From the NCBI GenBank assembly GCA_964625865.1, contig CAZVEV010000144.1:1-14689 (forward strand): DNA of 14,689 nucleotides, written 5' to 3'. The position numbers and the translations under genes were made by a program. Below, piece by piece: positions 6,785-14,192 of this stretch. Position 1 is the first letter of the stretch. Each line of letters opens with the position of its first letter. The DNA comes from CAZVEV01 sp964625865. Its GTDB lineage: Bacteria; Planctomycetota; Phycisphaerae; SM23-33. The notes below the pieces were generated by a model. It searched no databases, had not been told where the DNA came from, and was given only the letters and a program-made list of their open reading frames with translations.

Positions 6785-8355
6785 ACGCGTCGACTGGATC
6801 TCGGACCAGGCAGGCTACCCGGCGAACTCTCCTGAAAGGTGCGGGACTGCTCGGCACCGCGGCACTGGCACCACGACTGGCCTGCGCGCAGTTGCAGTCC
6901 CCCAAGCCCAACTTCGTCATCGTCCTGATCGACGACATGGGCTGGAAGGACGTCGGGTTCATGGGCAATACGTTCGTCGAGACGCCGAACCTCGACAAGC
7001 TCGCCCGTGAGGGGACGGTGTTCACCAGCGCCTATGCCAACGCGCCGAACTGCGCCCCGACCCGGGCGTGCATCATCTCCGGACAGTACACACCGCGGCA
7101 CGGCGTGTACACCGTCGGCGACTCGGTCCGCGGGCCGACGACGTGGCAAAAACTCATCCCCACGCCCAACAGCGAGGCTCTGCCGGACTCTACCGTAACG
7201 ATCGCCGAAGCCCTCAAACCCGCCGGATACACCAGTGCGTGCATCGGCATGTGGAACCTCGGACGCAGCCGCGACACCGACCATTCGCCGCGAGGCGAAG
7301 GCTTTGACCTGTACGTCAATCCGCGAGATCTGGGCTTTGACCAGGATTACTACCCCGGGCACCGCGAGAATGAAGCCGGTCGGACTGACGATCGCCGGCG
7401 CGGCGGGCGCGACAGCCGTAGGGCCAGCCGTGGACGGGGCGGCGGCCGAGACCGCAATCCAAGAGTCACTGCTAAGCCCGACGACTACCTCACCGACAGG
7501 TTCACCGATGAGGCCGTCAAGTTCATTGAGACGAACCGTAAGCGGCAGTTCTTCCTATATTTGGCGCATCACGCGGTGCACCGGCCTCACCAGGGGAAGC
7601 CTGACCTGCTGGCGAAGTACGAACGAAAGCGGCCCCGCGGACGGAAAGACAACCCCGTGTACGCCGCAGTGATCGAAAGCGTTGACCAGAGCGTCGGGCG
7701 CGTGATGGCTGCGCTGGACAAGCACGGCTTGGCCGACAACACGATGGTGATCTTCTTCTCGGACAACGGCGGTGACACCGGTGCGGGGGTAGGTACCAAC
7801 GCGCCTCTTCGTGGCGGCAAGGGCATGATATACGAGGGGGGCATCCGCGTGCCACTGGCGATCCGCTGGCCCGCCGGCTGCAGACGGGGACAGACGAATG
7901 ACACACCCGTTCTGGGTATGGACTTCTACCCCACGATGCTCGAGTTAGCCGGGGTCAGACCACCGAAGAACCATACGCTCGACGGCCAGAGCCTGGCCGG
8001 TCTGCTCAAGGGCACCGGTGCGCTCAAACGCGAGGCGTTGTATTGGCACTTCCCGTGCTATCTAGGCAGAACCACGCCGTGCGGGGCCATTCGCAACGGC
8101 GATTACAAGCTGATCGAAAGATTCGAGGACGGCCGCGTCGAGTTGTTCAATCTCAAGGACGACATCTCCGAGCGGAAGGACCTCTCGGCCACCATGCCGG
8201 ACAAGACCCGCACCATGCTCGCCGCACTTCGAACTTGGCATCGTGCCGTCGGCGCCCCGGTGCCCACGAAGCCCAACCCTCGATACGATCCCAACGCCCG
8301 CCGACCAAGGGGCGGCCGACGAGGAGACCGACGCGCTTCCCCAACGAAGGGATGA
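6781..8355 (+). CDS. Tat-exported type I sulfatase, Cys-type, with altered Lys-x-His motif
   Basis: The product has 524 residues. The GTG start overlaps the stop of gene 3 (GTGA) and has AAGGAGG six bases upstream, the best ribosome binding site in the window. TRRTLLKGAGLLG is a twin-arginine signal. Sulfatase residues present are D51/D52, the C91-A-P-T-R signature with ACIISGQY, His in AHHAVHRPH, D328-N329 in SDNGGD, and K347 in GGKGMIYEGG. The usual G-K-W-H-L-G has become G-M157-W-N159-L-G. In studied sulfatases that Lys and His contact the sulfate and the formylglycine, so activity may be lost or changed. A 28-residue Arg/Gly-rich insert (201-228) interrupts the catalytic domain between GFDQDYYPGH and the helix before the HHAVH strand. 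A second Arg/Gly tract ends the protein. It shares only core motifs with gene 3, so it is a separate sulfatase lineage, not a recent duplicate. Confidence 0.9.
   Translation: MNASTGSRTRQATRRTLLKGAGLLGTAALAPRLACAQLQSPKPNFVIVLIDDMGWKDVGFMGNTFVETPNLDKLAREGTVFTSAYANAPNCAPTRACIISGQYTPRHGVYTVGDSVRGPTTWQKLIPTPNSEALPDSTVTIAEALKPAGYTSACIGMWNLGRSRDTDHSPRGEGFDLYVNPRDLGFDQDYYPGHRENEAGRTDDRRRGGRDSRRASRGRGGGRDRNPRVTAKPDDYLTDRFTDEAVKFIETNRKRQFFLYLAHHAVHRPHQGKPDLLAKYERKRPRGRKDNPVYAAVIESVDQSVGRVMAALDKHGLADNTMVIFFSDNGGDTGAGVGTNAPLRGGKGMIYEGGIRVPLAIRWPAGCRRGQTNDTPVLGMDFYPTMLELAGVRPPKNHTLDGQSLAGLLKGTGALKREALYWHFPCYLGRTTPCGAIRNGDYKLIERFEDGRVELFNLKDDISERKDLSATMPDKTRTMLAALRTWHRAVGAPVPTKPNPRYDPNARRPRGGRRGDRRASPTKG
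7381..7464 (+). repeat. Arg/Gly-coding tract 6, inside sulfatase gene 4
   Basis: Twenty-eight codons rich in Arg, Gly, Asp and Ser (for example RGRGGGRDRN) sit inside the catalytic domain of the second sulfatase, in frame. The DNA has GGACGGGG, also found at 9268 in the antisense tract of the kinase gene. The insert probably forms a surface loop. Confidence 0.75.
8299..8340 (+). repeat. Arg/Gly-coding tract 7 (C-terminus of gene 4)
   Basis: A short run near the end of gene 4, RRPRGGRRGDRR, gives it the same kind of basic Gly-rich tail as genes 1 to 3. Confidence 0.55.
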
Positions 8356-8357
8356 TG

Positions 8358-8375
8358 ACGGTCAGGGCTGACCGT
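8358..8375. terminator. Hairpin between convergent genes, possible bidirectional terminator
   Basis: ACGGTCA (8358-8364) and TGACCGT (8369-8375) pair perfectly over a GGGC loop. The hairpin starts three bases after the stop of gene 4 and lies 37 bases beyond the end of the convergent kinase gene. GGCAG (8376-8380) and CTGCC (8392-8396) could form a second, weaker stem. No T-run follows on either strand, so it is not a classical intrinsic terminator. The position between converging genes is the main support. Confidence 0.45.
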
Positions 8376-8411
8376 GGCAGTGGACCGTTCCCTGCCTAGT
8401 AGACTCCCAGG

Positions 8412-11282
8412 CTACTTCCCGGCCGGACGCGTCGCAGACTCGGTGGCCTGGGAGCCGCGCTGCAGCAGTCTGCGGTGCTCTTGCTCCCTGCGGGTTGCCT
8501 CGGCCGCCTTCTCGGCGTGTCCGCTGCGGCGCAGCACGACGGCGAGGGTCCTGTTGCTGTCCATGAGAAGGGCGTGGAGGAACCACATATCAGGATTGTC
8601 TCCCTGCAGTTTGTTCAGGCCGGCTATTGTTCGCTCGAGCAGGGATCTGGCCTCGGCGTGCTTCTCGCGAAGTCGAAGCAGGTCGGTCAGGGAGTTGCGG
8701 AACGCCGCCAGCCAGACCTGATGCGAAAGCACCTTGGGGAACCGCTTGGCCAGCGACTCCTGGGCTGCAACGGCCTTGCGATCGCTCCGTTCGGCCTCAT
8801 CCAACCGGCGTGTCTTTCGCAAAACTGTGCCCAGGGCGTGGTGGATATGAGCCTGAGACGCCAGGTAGTCGAGCACGTACGGGTGCTCGGCCACGAGCCT
8901 CTCCGAAATGGCTAGCGCCTTGTCCAGCCGCACTTTGGCCCGCTCGAACCCGTCCTGTCTGAGAGACGGGTCTCGCAGGTCCACCACCGCGTAGGTCTCG
9001 CAGAGATCGAACCGATAGTCCGGGACCCCGGGAAAGTCGCCGGACAGCTTCTCAAGAATCTGAGTCGCTCGATCCAGTGCCCTGTCGGCCGCGGCGCGGT
9101 CATGGGCGACAGCATCGCGATACCCGTCGCGATAGCACAGTGCCAGCATGCGACGGTACTCCGGGTTCTTCGGACATTCCTGCACCAAGGCGTCCAACAG
9201 GACGACGGCCTTCGCCAGGTAAGCTCGCCTGTCGCCCGACTTGGGATCGTCCTTGGCTGTGTGGTCCGGACGGGGTCGAGGTGGCGGCGGGCGTCGCCCC
9301 GGCCGATCCGGTCGCGGTCGCCGTGGCCTTTGGCCCGCCTTCGGGCCGCGGGGTTTGCTGCCGGGCTCGGCCGGGGCCCGCGTACCGAGGAAGTAACACG
9401 TCCGGGCAAGCTCGAACCGCTCGGCTGGCGCCGAGGGCCCGCCGCCGGAGGACGTCGGGGCCAGGATGGCCAAGGCACGCAGGTGTGACTCTTGTGCCAG
9501 GTCCGGCTGGCGAGTCATGCGGTACAATCGCCCCAATTCGTTATGAATTTCTGCGACCGCCACGCTGAAGTCCGCATCCGTATCCGGGCGTCCGCCGAGA
9601 TTGTTGTACATGGCCAGTGCCCGATCGTAGGCGTCGACCGCCTGGTCGTACTGGCCCAGTCGCTGGCGGATATCTCCCACGCGGCGGTTGGCCTGGGCGG
9701 CCCTCTGACGCAGCGCTGTATCGTCCCCGCTCTGCTCGGCCAGTCTATCGTAGAACAGGAGCATCTCCTCCAGGAGAGCCGCGGTCCGGCTCGAGAGAAC
9801 CGGCTCACCCGGAATCTCGATGCTCGTCCCGCTTTCGCCTTCGACCGGCAGATCCGAGATCCGAAGGATCCTGGCCGGGCCCAATCGATCGAAGATCCTG
9901 TCGAGGGCCTCCTGCGCCACGGCCGATACCGCCTCTGACTTGGCACGCTGGCGAGACTCTGCATCGAGAGCGCTCTTCGTGTGCACGTAGGCCATCGCCG
10001 AGACCAGGGCGATGGCAACGAGCAGCAACAATGACGCCCCGGCCAAGACGGCCACGGCGCGGTTGCGCCGGCACCACCGCCACAAGCGTTCGGCGGGTCC
10101 GGCCCGACGGGCTTCGATGGGACGATCCTCCAGGAATCGCTGCAGGTCGGCTGCCATCACCTCGGCCGATACGTACCGGTCGGCCGGCTCGCGGGCCATT
10201 GCCTTCAGGACGATTGTTTCCAAGTCGCGCGGAATGCGCGGGTCGATCCTTCGCGGGGGGACGGGTACTTCCTGCGTAATGCGGCGAATCAGGCTGCTAC
10301 GTTCGGTGTCATCGTAGCCTGGCCGCAGCGTTAGCAATTCGTAGAGGGTGATCCCGAGACTGTATGTGTCGCTCTTGGCATCGGTTCGGCCGTCGAGTTG
10401 CTCGGGGGCCATGTACCGCAGCGTGCCCGTGATGTCGCCCGGCTGCGTCACCTCAGTGGACTCGATCGCCTTGGCTAGGCCGAAATCCGTGACCCACACC
10501 GTCCCTCGCTCGTCAATGAGCAGGTTGGCGGGCTTGATGTCACGGTGCAAGGCGCCCTGGTCATGCGCATAGCTCAAGGCCTGGGCCACCTGGAAACCGA
10601 TCCTCGCGGCGCGATGCCAGTAGGCCCCGCTGGCCCACTCGTCCAGAAGCTGACGAACAACGCCCCCGCCCGATCGATCTTCAGTTGGTTCGGTGTCCCC
10701 GTCTGCCTGTCCGGGCTCGCCCGACGGGCCGGTCGAGAATTCGGAGGCAAGGGCCGAAATGACCCTGTCCAACCCGATGCCGCGCACGAACTGCATGACA
10801 TAGTAGTGGAAACCATCATCCTCGCCCACGCCAAACACCTGCACGATGTTCGTGTGGTGCAGGCCGGCGGCGACGTGGGCCTCTCGCTTGAAACGCGCTA
10901 GATGCCTGGCCTCCAGGAGAGCCTGCCGTGGAAGCACCTTGACCGCCACCCGCCTGCCGAGCGATTCCTGCTCGGCCTCGTAAACGATCCCCATTCCCCC
11001 ACGCCCGATCTCACGGATGATGCGAAAGTCGCCCAGGCGTTCGAGCTTGATCGGCCCGAGCGATGCCAGCCCATCGGCAGACCGTTCGCTGCGGGCCTTG
11101 AGCCTCTCCATGGCGATGACGGTCGGGAACAGATCGTGAATCTCGTCGGCCAAGTCCGGGTACCGCTCGGCATACTCGGCGATGGACGGGCTCTCGCCGC
11201 GGCGTTGTCTCTCGACAAACTCCGCAGCCAGGGCTTCCAGCGGGTCTCGCTCGGCGTCGGGATCAGACATCGTGCTGCTCAT
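8412..11282 (-). CDS. Hanks-type Ser/Thr protein kinase, membrane-anchored, with TPR-like C-terminal region
   Basis: The product has 956 residues. The N-terminal 60 residues (SIAEYAERYPDLADEIHDLF) match the lead-in common in planctomycete kinases. The kinase domain spans about 85-385 and is intact: G93-R-G-G-M-G98 loop, K115, E134, H246-R-D248, N253, D266-F-G268 and APE at 292-294. A polar Gly/Glu/Asp-rich insert (about 180-210) precedes the HRD lobe. One transmembrane helix lies at about 409-432, after a basic WRWCRRNR stop-transfer. The long outer part (about 500-940) is helical and TPR-like, probably a sensor or docking region. It is interrupted by a Pro/Arg-rich segment at about 635-684. 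The start at 11282 overlaps the sigma gene by 20 bases; a second ATG at 11270 would shorten this to 8. It probably phosphorylates the sigma factor or its partners; the true target is unknown. Confidence 0.93.
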   Translation of the reverse strand: MSSTMSDPDAERDPLEALAAEFVERQRRGESPSIAEYAERYPDLADEIHDLFPTVIAMERLKARSERSADGLASLGPIKLERLGDFRIIREIGRGGMGIVYEAEQESLGRRVAVKVLPRQALLEARHLARFKREAHVAAGLHHTNIVQVFGVGEDDGFHYYVMQFVRGIGLDRVISALASEFSTGPSGEPGQADGDTEPTEDRSGGGVVRQLLDEWASGAYWHRAARIGFQVAQALSYAHDQGALHRDIKPANLLIDERGTVWVTDFGLAKAIESTEVTQPGDITGTLRYMAPEQLDGRTDAKSDTYSLGITLYELLTLRPGYDDTERSSLIRRITQEVPVPPRRIDPRIPRDLETIVLKAMAREPADRYVSAEVMAADLQRFLEDRPIEARRAGPAERLWRWCRRNRAVAVLAGASLLLLVAIALVSAMAYVHTKSALDAESRQRAKSEAVSAVAQEALDRIFDRLGPARILRISDLPVEGESGTSIEIPGEPVLSSRTAALLEEMLLFYDRLAEQSGDDTALRQRAAQANRRVGDIRQRLGQYDQAVDAYDRALAMYNNLGGRPDTDADFSVAVAEIHNELGRLYRMTRQPDLAQESHLRALAILAPTSSGGGPSAPAERFELARTCYFLGTRAPAEPGSKPRGPKAGQRPRRPRPDRPGRRPPPPRPRPDHTAKDDPKSGDRRAYLAKAVVLLDALVQECPKNPEYRRMLALCYRDGYRDAVAHDRAAADRALDRATQILEKLSGDFPGVPDYRFDLCETYAVVDLRDPSLRQDGFERAKVRLDKALAISERLVAEHPYVLDYLASQAHIHHALGTVLRKTRRLDEAERSDRKAVAAQESLAKRFPKVLSHQVWLAAFRNSLTDLLRLREKHAEARSLLERTIAGLNKLQGDNPDMWFLHALLMDSNRTLAVVLRRSGHAEKAAEATRREQEHRRLLQRGSQATESATRPAGK
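9268..9327 (-). repeat. Antisense Arg/Gly tract 8, inside the kinase gene
   Basis: In the kinase frame this stretch reads Pro/Arg-rich (RPRRPRPDRPGRRPPPPRP). Read on the + strand from 9268 it gives GRGRGGGGRRPGRSGRGRRG, the same style as the tails of genes 1 to 4. The + strand contains GGTCGAGGTGG, one base different from GGTCGAGGCGG in the tail of gene 1, and GGACGGGG, also found in gene 4. The segment breaks the TPR-like region and looks inserted. Confidence 0.6.
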
Positions 11283-11907
11283 CGGAGAGTCCGGGAACCA
11301 TCGACAGGATCTCCTTCAGACGTCTCAAGGCGCGGACATATCGAATGCTGGCGGCCTTGGGTTCAATGCCCAAGGCCTCGGCGACCTCGGTGTTGGTCAG
11401 TTCCTCGAAGTGCCGCAGCGCCAGTATTTCCTGGTCCAGCGGGGCCATGGACTCGATTGCGCTCTGGACTGTCTCAAGCGCCTCGCCCCTGGCGGCGGCC
11501 CCGCTGGGCGAGGTCCAGTCGCCCACCAGGTGAATCGCCAGTGACGCGGAGGTAGCCTGGGGATATCGCGGCGAGATGGCGACCTCCCGCCCGGCATCCC
11601 GCATCTGGGCGCCGAGGTGCCTGCGATACACGTCGATAATCGTCTGCTTGACGATTGCTCTCAACCAGAGAAACGCCGAGGTGAAGGATCCGCTGTCATA
11701 GTGCTCTATCCGTTGGGCGGCTGCCAGATAGGCCTCCTGCAAGACGTCATCGGGACCTATCCGCCCGAGGAGCCTCGCGTCGAGGCGGTAATTCACCATC
11801 CGCCACAGACGCTGTCGGTGCATTGAGAACACAGCAGCCAAAGCGTCAACATCCCCGCTCCGCAGGCGGCTGTCCAACTGTTCGTTTCCGTCGGGAGTAG
11901 CGACCAT
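11263..11907 (-). CDS. ECF-type RNA polymerase sigma factor, kinase-linked
   Basis: The product has 214 residues. It directs RNA polymerase to a set of promoters. Region 2 covers about 21-95, with DDVLQEAYLAA and FLWLRAIVKQTIIDVYR. Region 4 covers about 143-200, with the helix-turn-helix LTNTEVAEALGIEPKAASIRY. The spacing of the two regions, and the lack of regions 1.1 and 3, fit an ECF factor. The ATG at 11907 has only a weak GGAA upstream. The gene ends inside the start of the Ser/Thr kinase gene. Such ECF-kinase pairs are known in Planctomycetes, where phosphorylation is thought to replace a classical anti-sigma factor; no anti-sigma gene is seen here. Target genes are unknown, and the flanking hydrolase genes are only candidates by proximity. 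Confidence 0.92.
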   Translation of the reverse strand: MVATPDGNEQLDSRLRSGDVDALAAVFSMHRQRLWRMVNYRLDARLLGRIGPDDVLQEAYLAAAQRIEHYDSGSFTSAFLWLRAIVKQTIIDVYRRHLGAQMRDAGREVAISPRYPQATSASLAIHLVGDWTSPSGAAARGEALETVQSAIESMAPLDQEILALRHFEELTNTEVAEALGIEPKAASIRYVRALRRLKEILSMVPGLSDEQHDV

Positions 11908-11997
11908 TCATTTCCGTCACATATCTCTAAACGCCTCGGGCCTCACCTATTCTACAAGACTCTCCTCACAAAGTCGCCCCGACCTCGGTTCCGGGAC

Positions 11998-12020
11998 GGG
12001 TGCCTTGGTTGGGTGCCAAG
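11998..12020. repeat. Short direct repeat GGGTGCC x2 with overlapping inverted repeat
   Basis: GGGTGCC occurs at 11998-12004 and again at 12011-12017. CTTGG (12004-12008) and CCAAG (12016-12020) can pair across it. It lies about 90 bases upstream of the sigma gene, where an activator or autoregulation site could be. The units are short and may be chance. Confidence 0.25.
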
Positions 12021-12186
12021 ACTCTGCGTCTTCGGCGCGGGTATACGCCATACAGGTGAGTTCTGGGACCATACGGGATCGGAGGCGCTCGAAGTGAAAT
12101 CCCGCCGGATGTCTACCGCCAGACAGTTGCAGGCTGTTCTTTCGTGCCGCTTGAGGCCATTTCGAGCAGCATCGCGGGCCGATTAT

Positions 12187-12199
12187 AGGCCAATGGCCT
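12187..12199. promoter_or_regulatory. Palindrome AGGCCA-A-TGGCCT, possible operator
   Basis: A perfect six-base inverted repeat around one A, immediately after a TATAGG (12184-12189) that resembles a -10 box. It lies about 130 bases before the preferred start of the phosphoesterase gene. A dimeric regulator could bind here. There is no direct evidence for a promoter. Confidence 0.25.
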
Positions 12200-12330
12200 C
12201 TTGCTGGCATTCGGAAGGGACTTTACGATGAGTTTTCGAAGACGTGATAGGATAACCGAAAAGGTCCGCGATGGTCTCAGGCGGGAGTCTCAGCCAGGCT
12301 GCCTCGCGCTGGGGCCCGGGAGTGCATCCA

Positions 12331-14109
12331 ATGGACGGAGGCTGCAAATCGATTCCATCGTTACTGCTGGTGGGAACCTTCTGTTCGATGGTTGTGGTCC
12401 GCGTCTGGGCCGAAGAGGCAACGCCGCCAGTGGCGCCTCTATCCCGGGCGCCGACGCACCGTTACAGCTTTGACGGGAAGGGTGGCCCCGGGGCCGTTCT
12501 GAGAGACAGCGTCGGCGGCGTCCACGGGAAGATCTCTGCCGACCCACCGCCCAAACCACTGCCATACCACAACGGCAGCGCCACGATGGTCGTCATTCCG
12601 GACACGGAAGGCTACTGCCGCAAACGCCCCCAGATCTTCAACACCATGATGCAATGGGTGGCCGACAACAGGGACAGGCGGAACATCGCGTGCGTGCTGC
12701 ACGTGGGCGACATCACCAACGACAACGCCAAAGACGAGTGGATAAACGCCCGCAAGGCATTCGACATTATTGAGGGCAAGGTGCCCTACGTGCTGGCGGC
12801 AGGGAATCACGATTATGACGGCACTCCGGGGCGGCTGACTTACATGAACGAGTATTTCAAGGTCGCCGACCTGAAGAAGCGACCCGGCTTCGGTGACGTC
12901 TGCGAACCGGGCAAACTCGAGAACCACTACCAGTTCATGGAAATCAACGGACAGAAGTGGATCGTGCTGTCGCTGGAAATGGGCCCCAGAAAGAAGGTGA
13001 TCGCCTGGGCCAATACTGTGCTCGCAAAGCACAAGGATCGCTTGGCGATTGTTCTCACGCACGGGTATCTCTACTACGGCAACGAGCGGTACAACCACCT
13101 CCGCGGCGGACAGCGGGCCAGCCCCTACAACTTCTATGGCGACGGGGCGGACGGCGAAATGATGTGGAACCAACTGGTCCGCAAGCATCCCAACGTGATG
13201 ATGGTGATCTGCGGGCATCTCTCGTCGCAGTACGTCGGCTATCGCAGGGACACCGGTGACGGGGGCAATGTCGTTCACCAGATGCTCGTGGACTACGAGA
13301 AGATGCGCGGCGGCCATGGCTTCCTGCGCGTGCTGGAGTTCCTGCCCGACGGCAGGACCGTACAAGTGCGGACATATTCACCGGTGACCAAAGAGATCAG
13401 GTCGCCGATCACCCGGGGAGACAAACCCCTCAGAGACCCCAAGCTCGAGGAGTTCACATTCAGGCTCCAGGCCGCGAAAGGACAAGAGCGACTGCTGACC
13501 GCGAGAACCTCATCCAGGCCGCTGAAGAAGAAGACTCCTCTCGCCCGGCCCGAGGGCGCCGGAAAGGAGGACCGCGCCCGACTTAACGGCAAAGGCCAAC
13601 TCGTTATTGACGCCAGCGATGGAAGGGCATACGGCGAGCTGGACGCGAGCCTCGTCAGAGGACGCAAGGAAGTCAGCATCGAGATCTGGTTCACGCCAAC
13701 GGCCAAGAGCTACAACTGGTCGGAGGTGGTGCAGTTCCGGGGAGGCAGAGACTCTTTCTACTACACGTTCCGCACGCTCACCATGCACCGGGCCGAGATG
13801 ATTGTCAACGGCCGCAAGGACGTTAAGCGAGATATCGCCGTCGAGGTAAGCCGGCCGATGCACGTGGTGGTCACCTACGACCAGGACGGGAGGGACGGGC
13901 GTCCCTTGCTGGTGTCCTACGTCAACGGCAGGTGCACGGGGCGGATGGACACGGGCATCAAGCTGTCTGAGCTTAAGCTGACCGAGGGAAAGGTCGGTCC
14001 CTTTGCAGGTGAGTTCGACGAACTGCGGATCTACGACTATCCGCTCAATGCAGCCCAAGTGAAGGGCAGCTACGCCTCCGGTCCGAGCAAACTGAACCTT
14101 GCGAAGTAG
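12331..14109 (+). CDS. Secreted calcineurin-like metallophosphoesterase apparently nested in a LamG-type fold
   Basis: The product has 592 residues from the ATG at 12331, chosen for GGGAG eight bases upstream and for a compact signal peptide (core IPSLLLVGTFCSMVVV, cleavage near VWA/EE). An ATG at 12271 would add 20 residues and also has a passable AAAAGG site. Residues 43-69 (HRYSFDG, DSVGGVHGKI) are the usual opening of a LamG-type domain. A metallophosphoesterase then spans about 88-375: D91 in PDTEGY, G-D127 in VGDITNDN, G-N159-H160-D161, H244 in LTHGY and G-H296 in ICGHLS. From about 416 to 585 the LamG fold resumes (ARLNGKGQLVID, SIEIWFTP, VTYD, VNG, GEFDELRIYDYPL). It probably hydrolyses a phosphoester outside the cytoplasm while binding a glycan; the substrate is unknown. 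Glu93 stands where many members have His or Gln. Confidence 0.88.
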   Translation: MDGGCKSIPSLLLVGTFCSMVVVRVWAEEATPPVAPLSRAPTHRYSFDGKGGPGAVLRDSVGGVHGKISADPPPKPLPYHNGSATMVVIPDTEGYCRKRPQIFNTMMQWVADNRDRRNIACVLHVGDITNDNAKDEWINARKAFDIIEGKVPYVLAAGNHDYDGTPGRLTYMNEYFKVADLKKRPGFGDVCEPGKLENHYQFMEINGQKWIVLSLEMGPRKKVIAWANTVLAKHKDRLAIVLTHGYLYYGNERYNHLRGGQRASPYNFYGDGADGEMMWNQLVRKHPNVMMVICGHLSSQYVGYRRDTGDGGNVVHQMLVDYEKMRGGHGFLRVLEFLPDGRTVQVRTYSPVTKEIRSPITRGDKPLRDPKLEEFTFRLQAAKGQERLLTARTSSRPLKKKTPLARPEGAGKEDRARLNGKGQLVIDASDGRAYGELDASLVRGRKEVSIEIWFTPTAKSYNWSEVVQFRGGRDSFYYTFRTLTMHRAEMIVNGRKDVKRDIAVEVSRPMHVVVTYDQDGRDGRPLLVSYVNGRCTGRMDTGIKLSELKLTEGKVGPFAGEFDELRIYDYPLNAAQVKGSYASGPSKLNLAK

Positions 14110-14192
14110 CCGTCCCTATCCCTCCGGCCCCGTGCAAACCAGCAACACGCAGAACCGGAACATCTGTGGACGATTGTGAAAGGAAGAGCGTT

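Larger units (their letters stand above)
11908..12330. other. Intergenic region between divergent sigma and phosphoesterase genes
   Basis: About 420 bases hold no gene I can support. Short open frames exist on both strands but have no recognisable domain. The region must carry divergent promoters. On the minus strand a TAGAAT (11954-11949) could be a -10 box for the sigma gene, without a clear -35. On the plus strand a direct repeat (11998-12017) and a palindrome (12187-12199) are candidate regulatory sites. If the phosphoesterase starts at 12271, the region shortens to 363 bases. Confidence 0.5.

Noticed and set aside
11947..12210. 87-codon frame on the - strand upstream of the sigma gene
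   Set aside because: No domain and no ribosome site; composition looks like random GC-rich sequence.
12228..12473. Short + strand frame starting MSFRRRDRITEKVR
   Set aside because: It overlaps the phosphoesterase signal peptide in another frame and has no domain. A GGAAGGGA lies upstream, so an upstream ORF is possible but unsupported.
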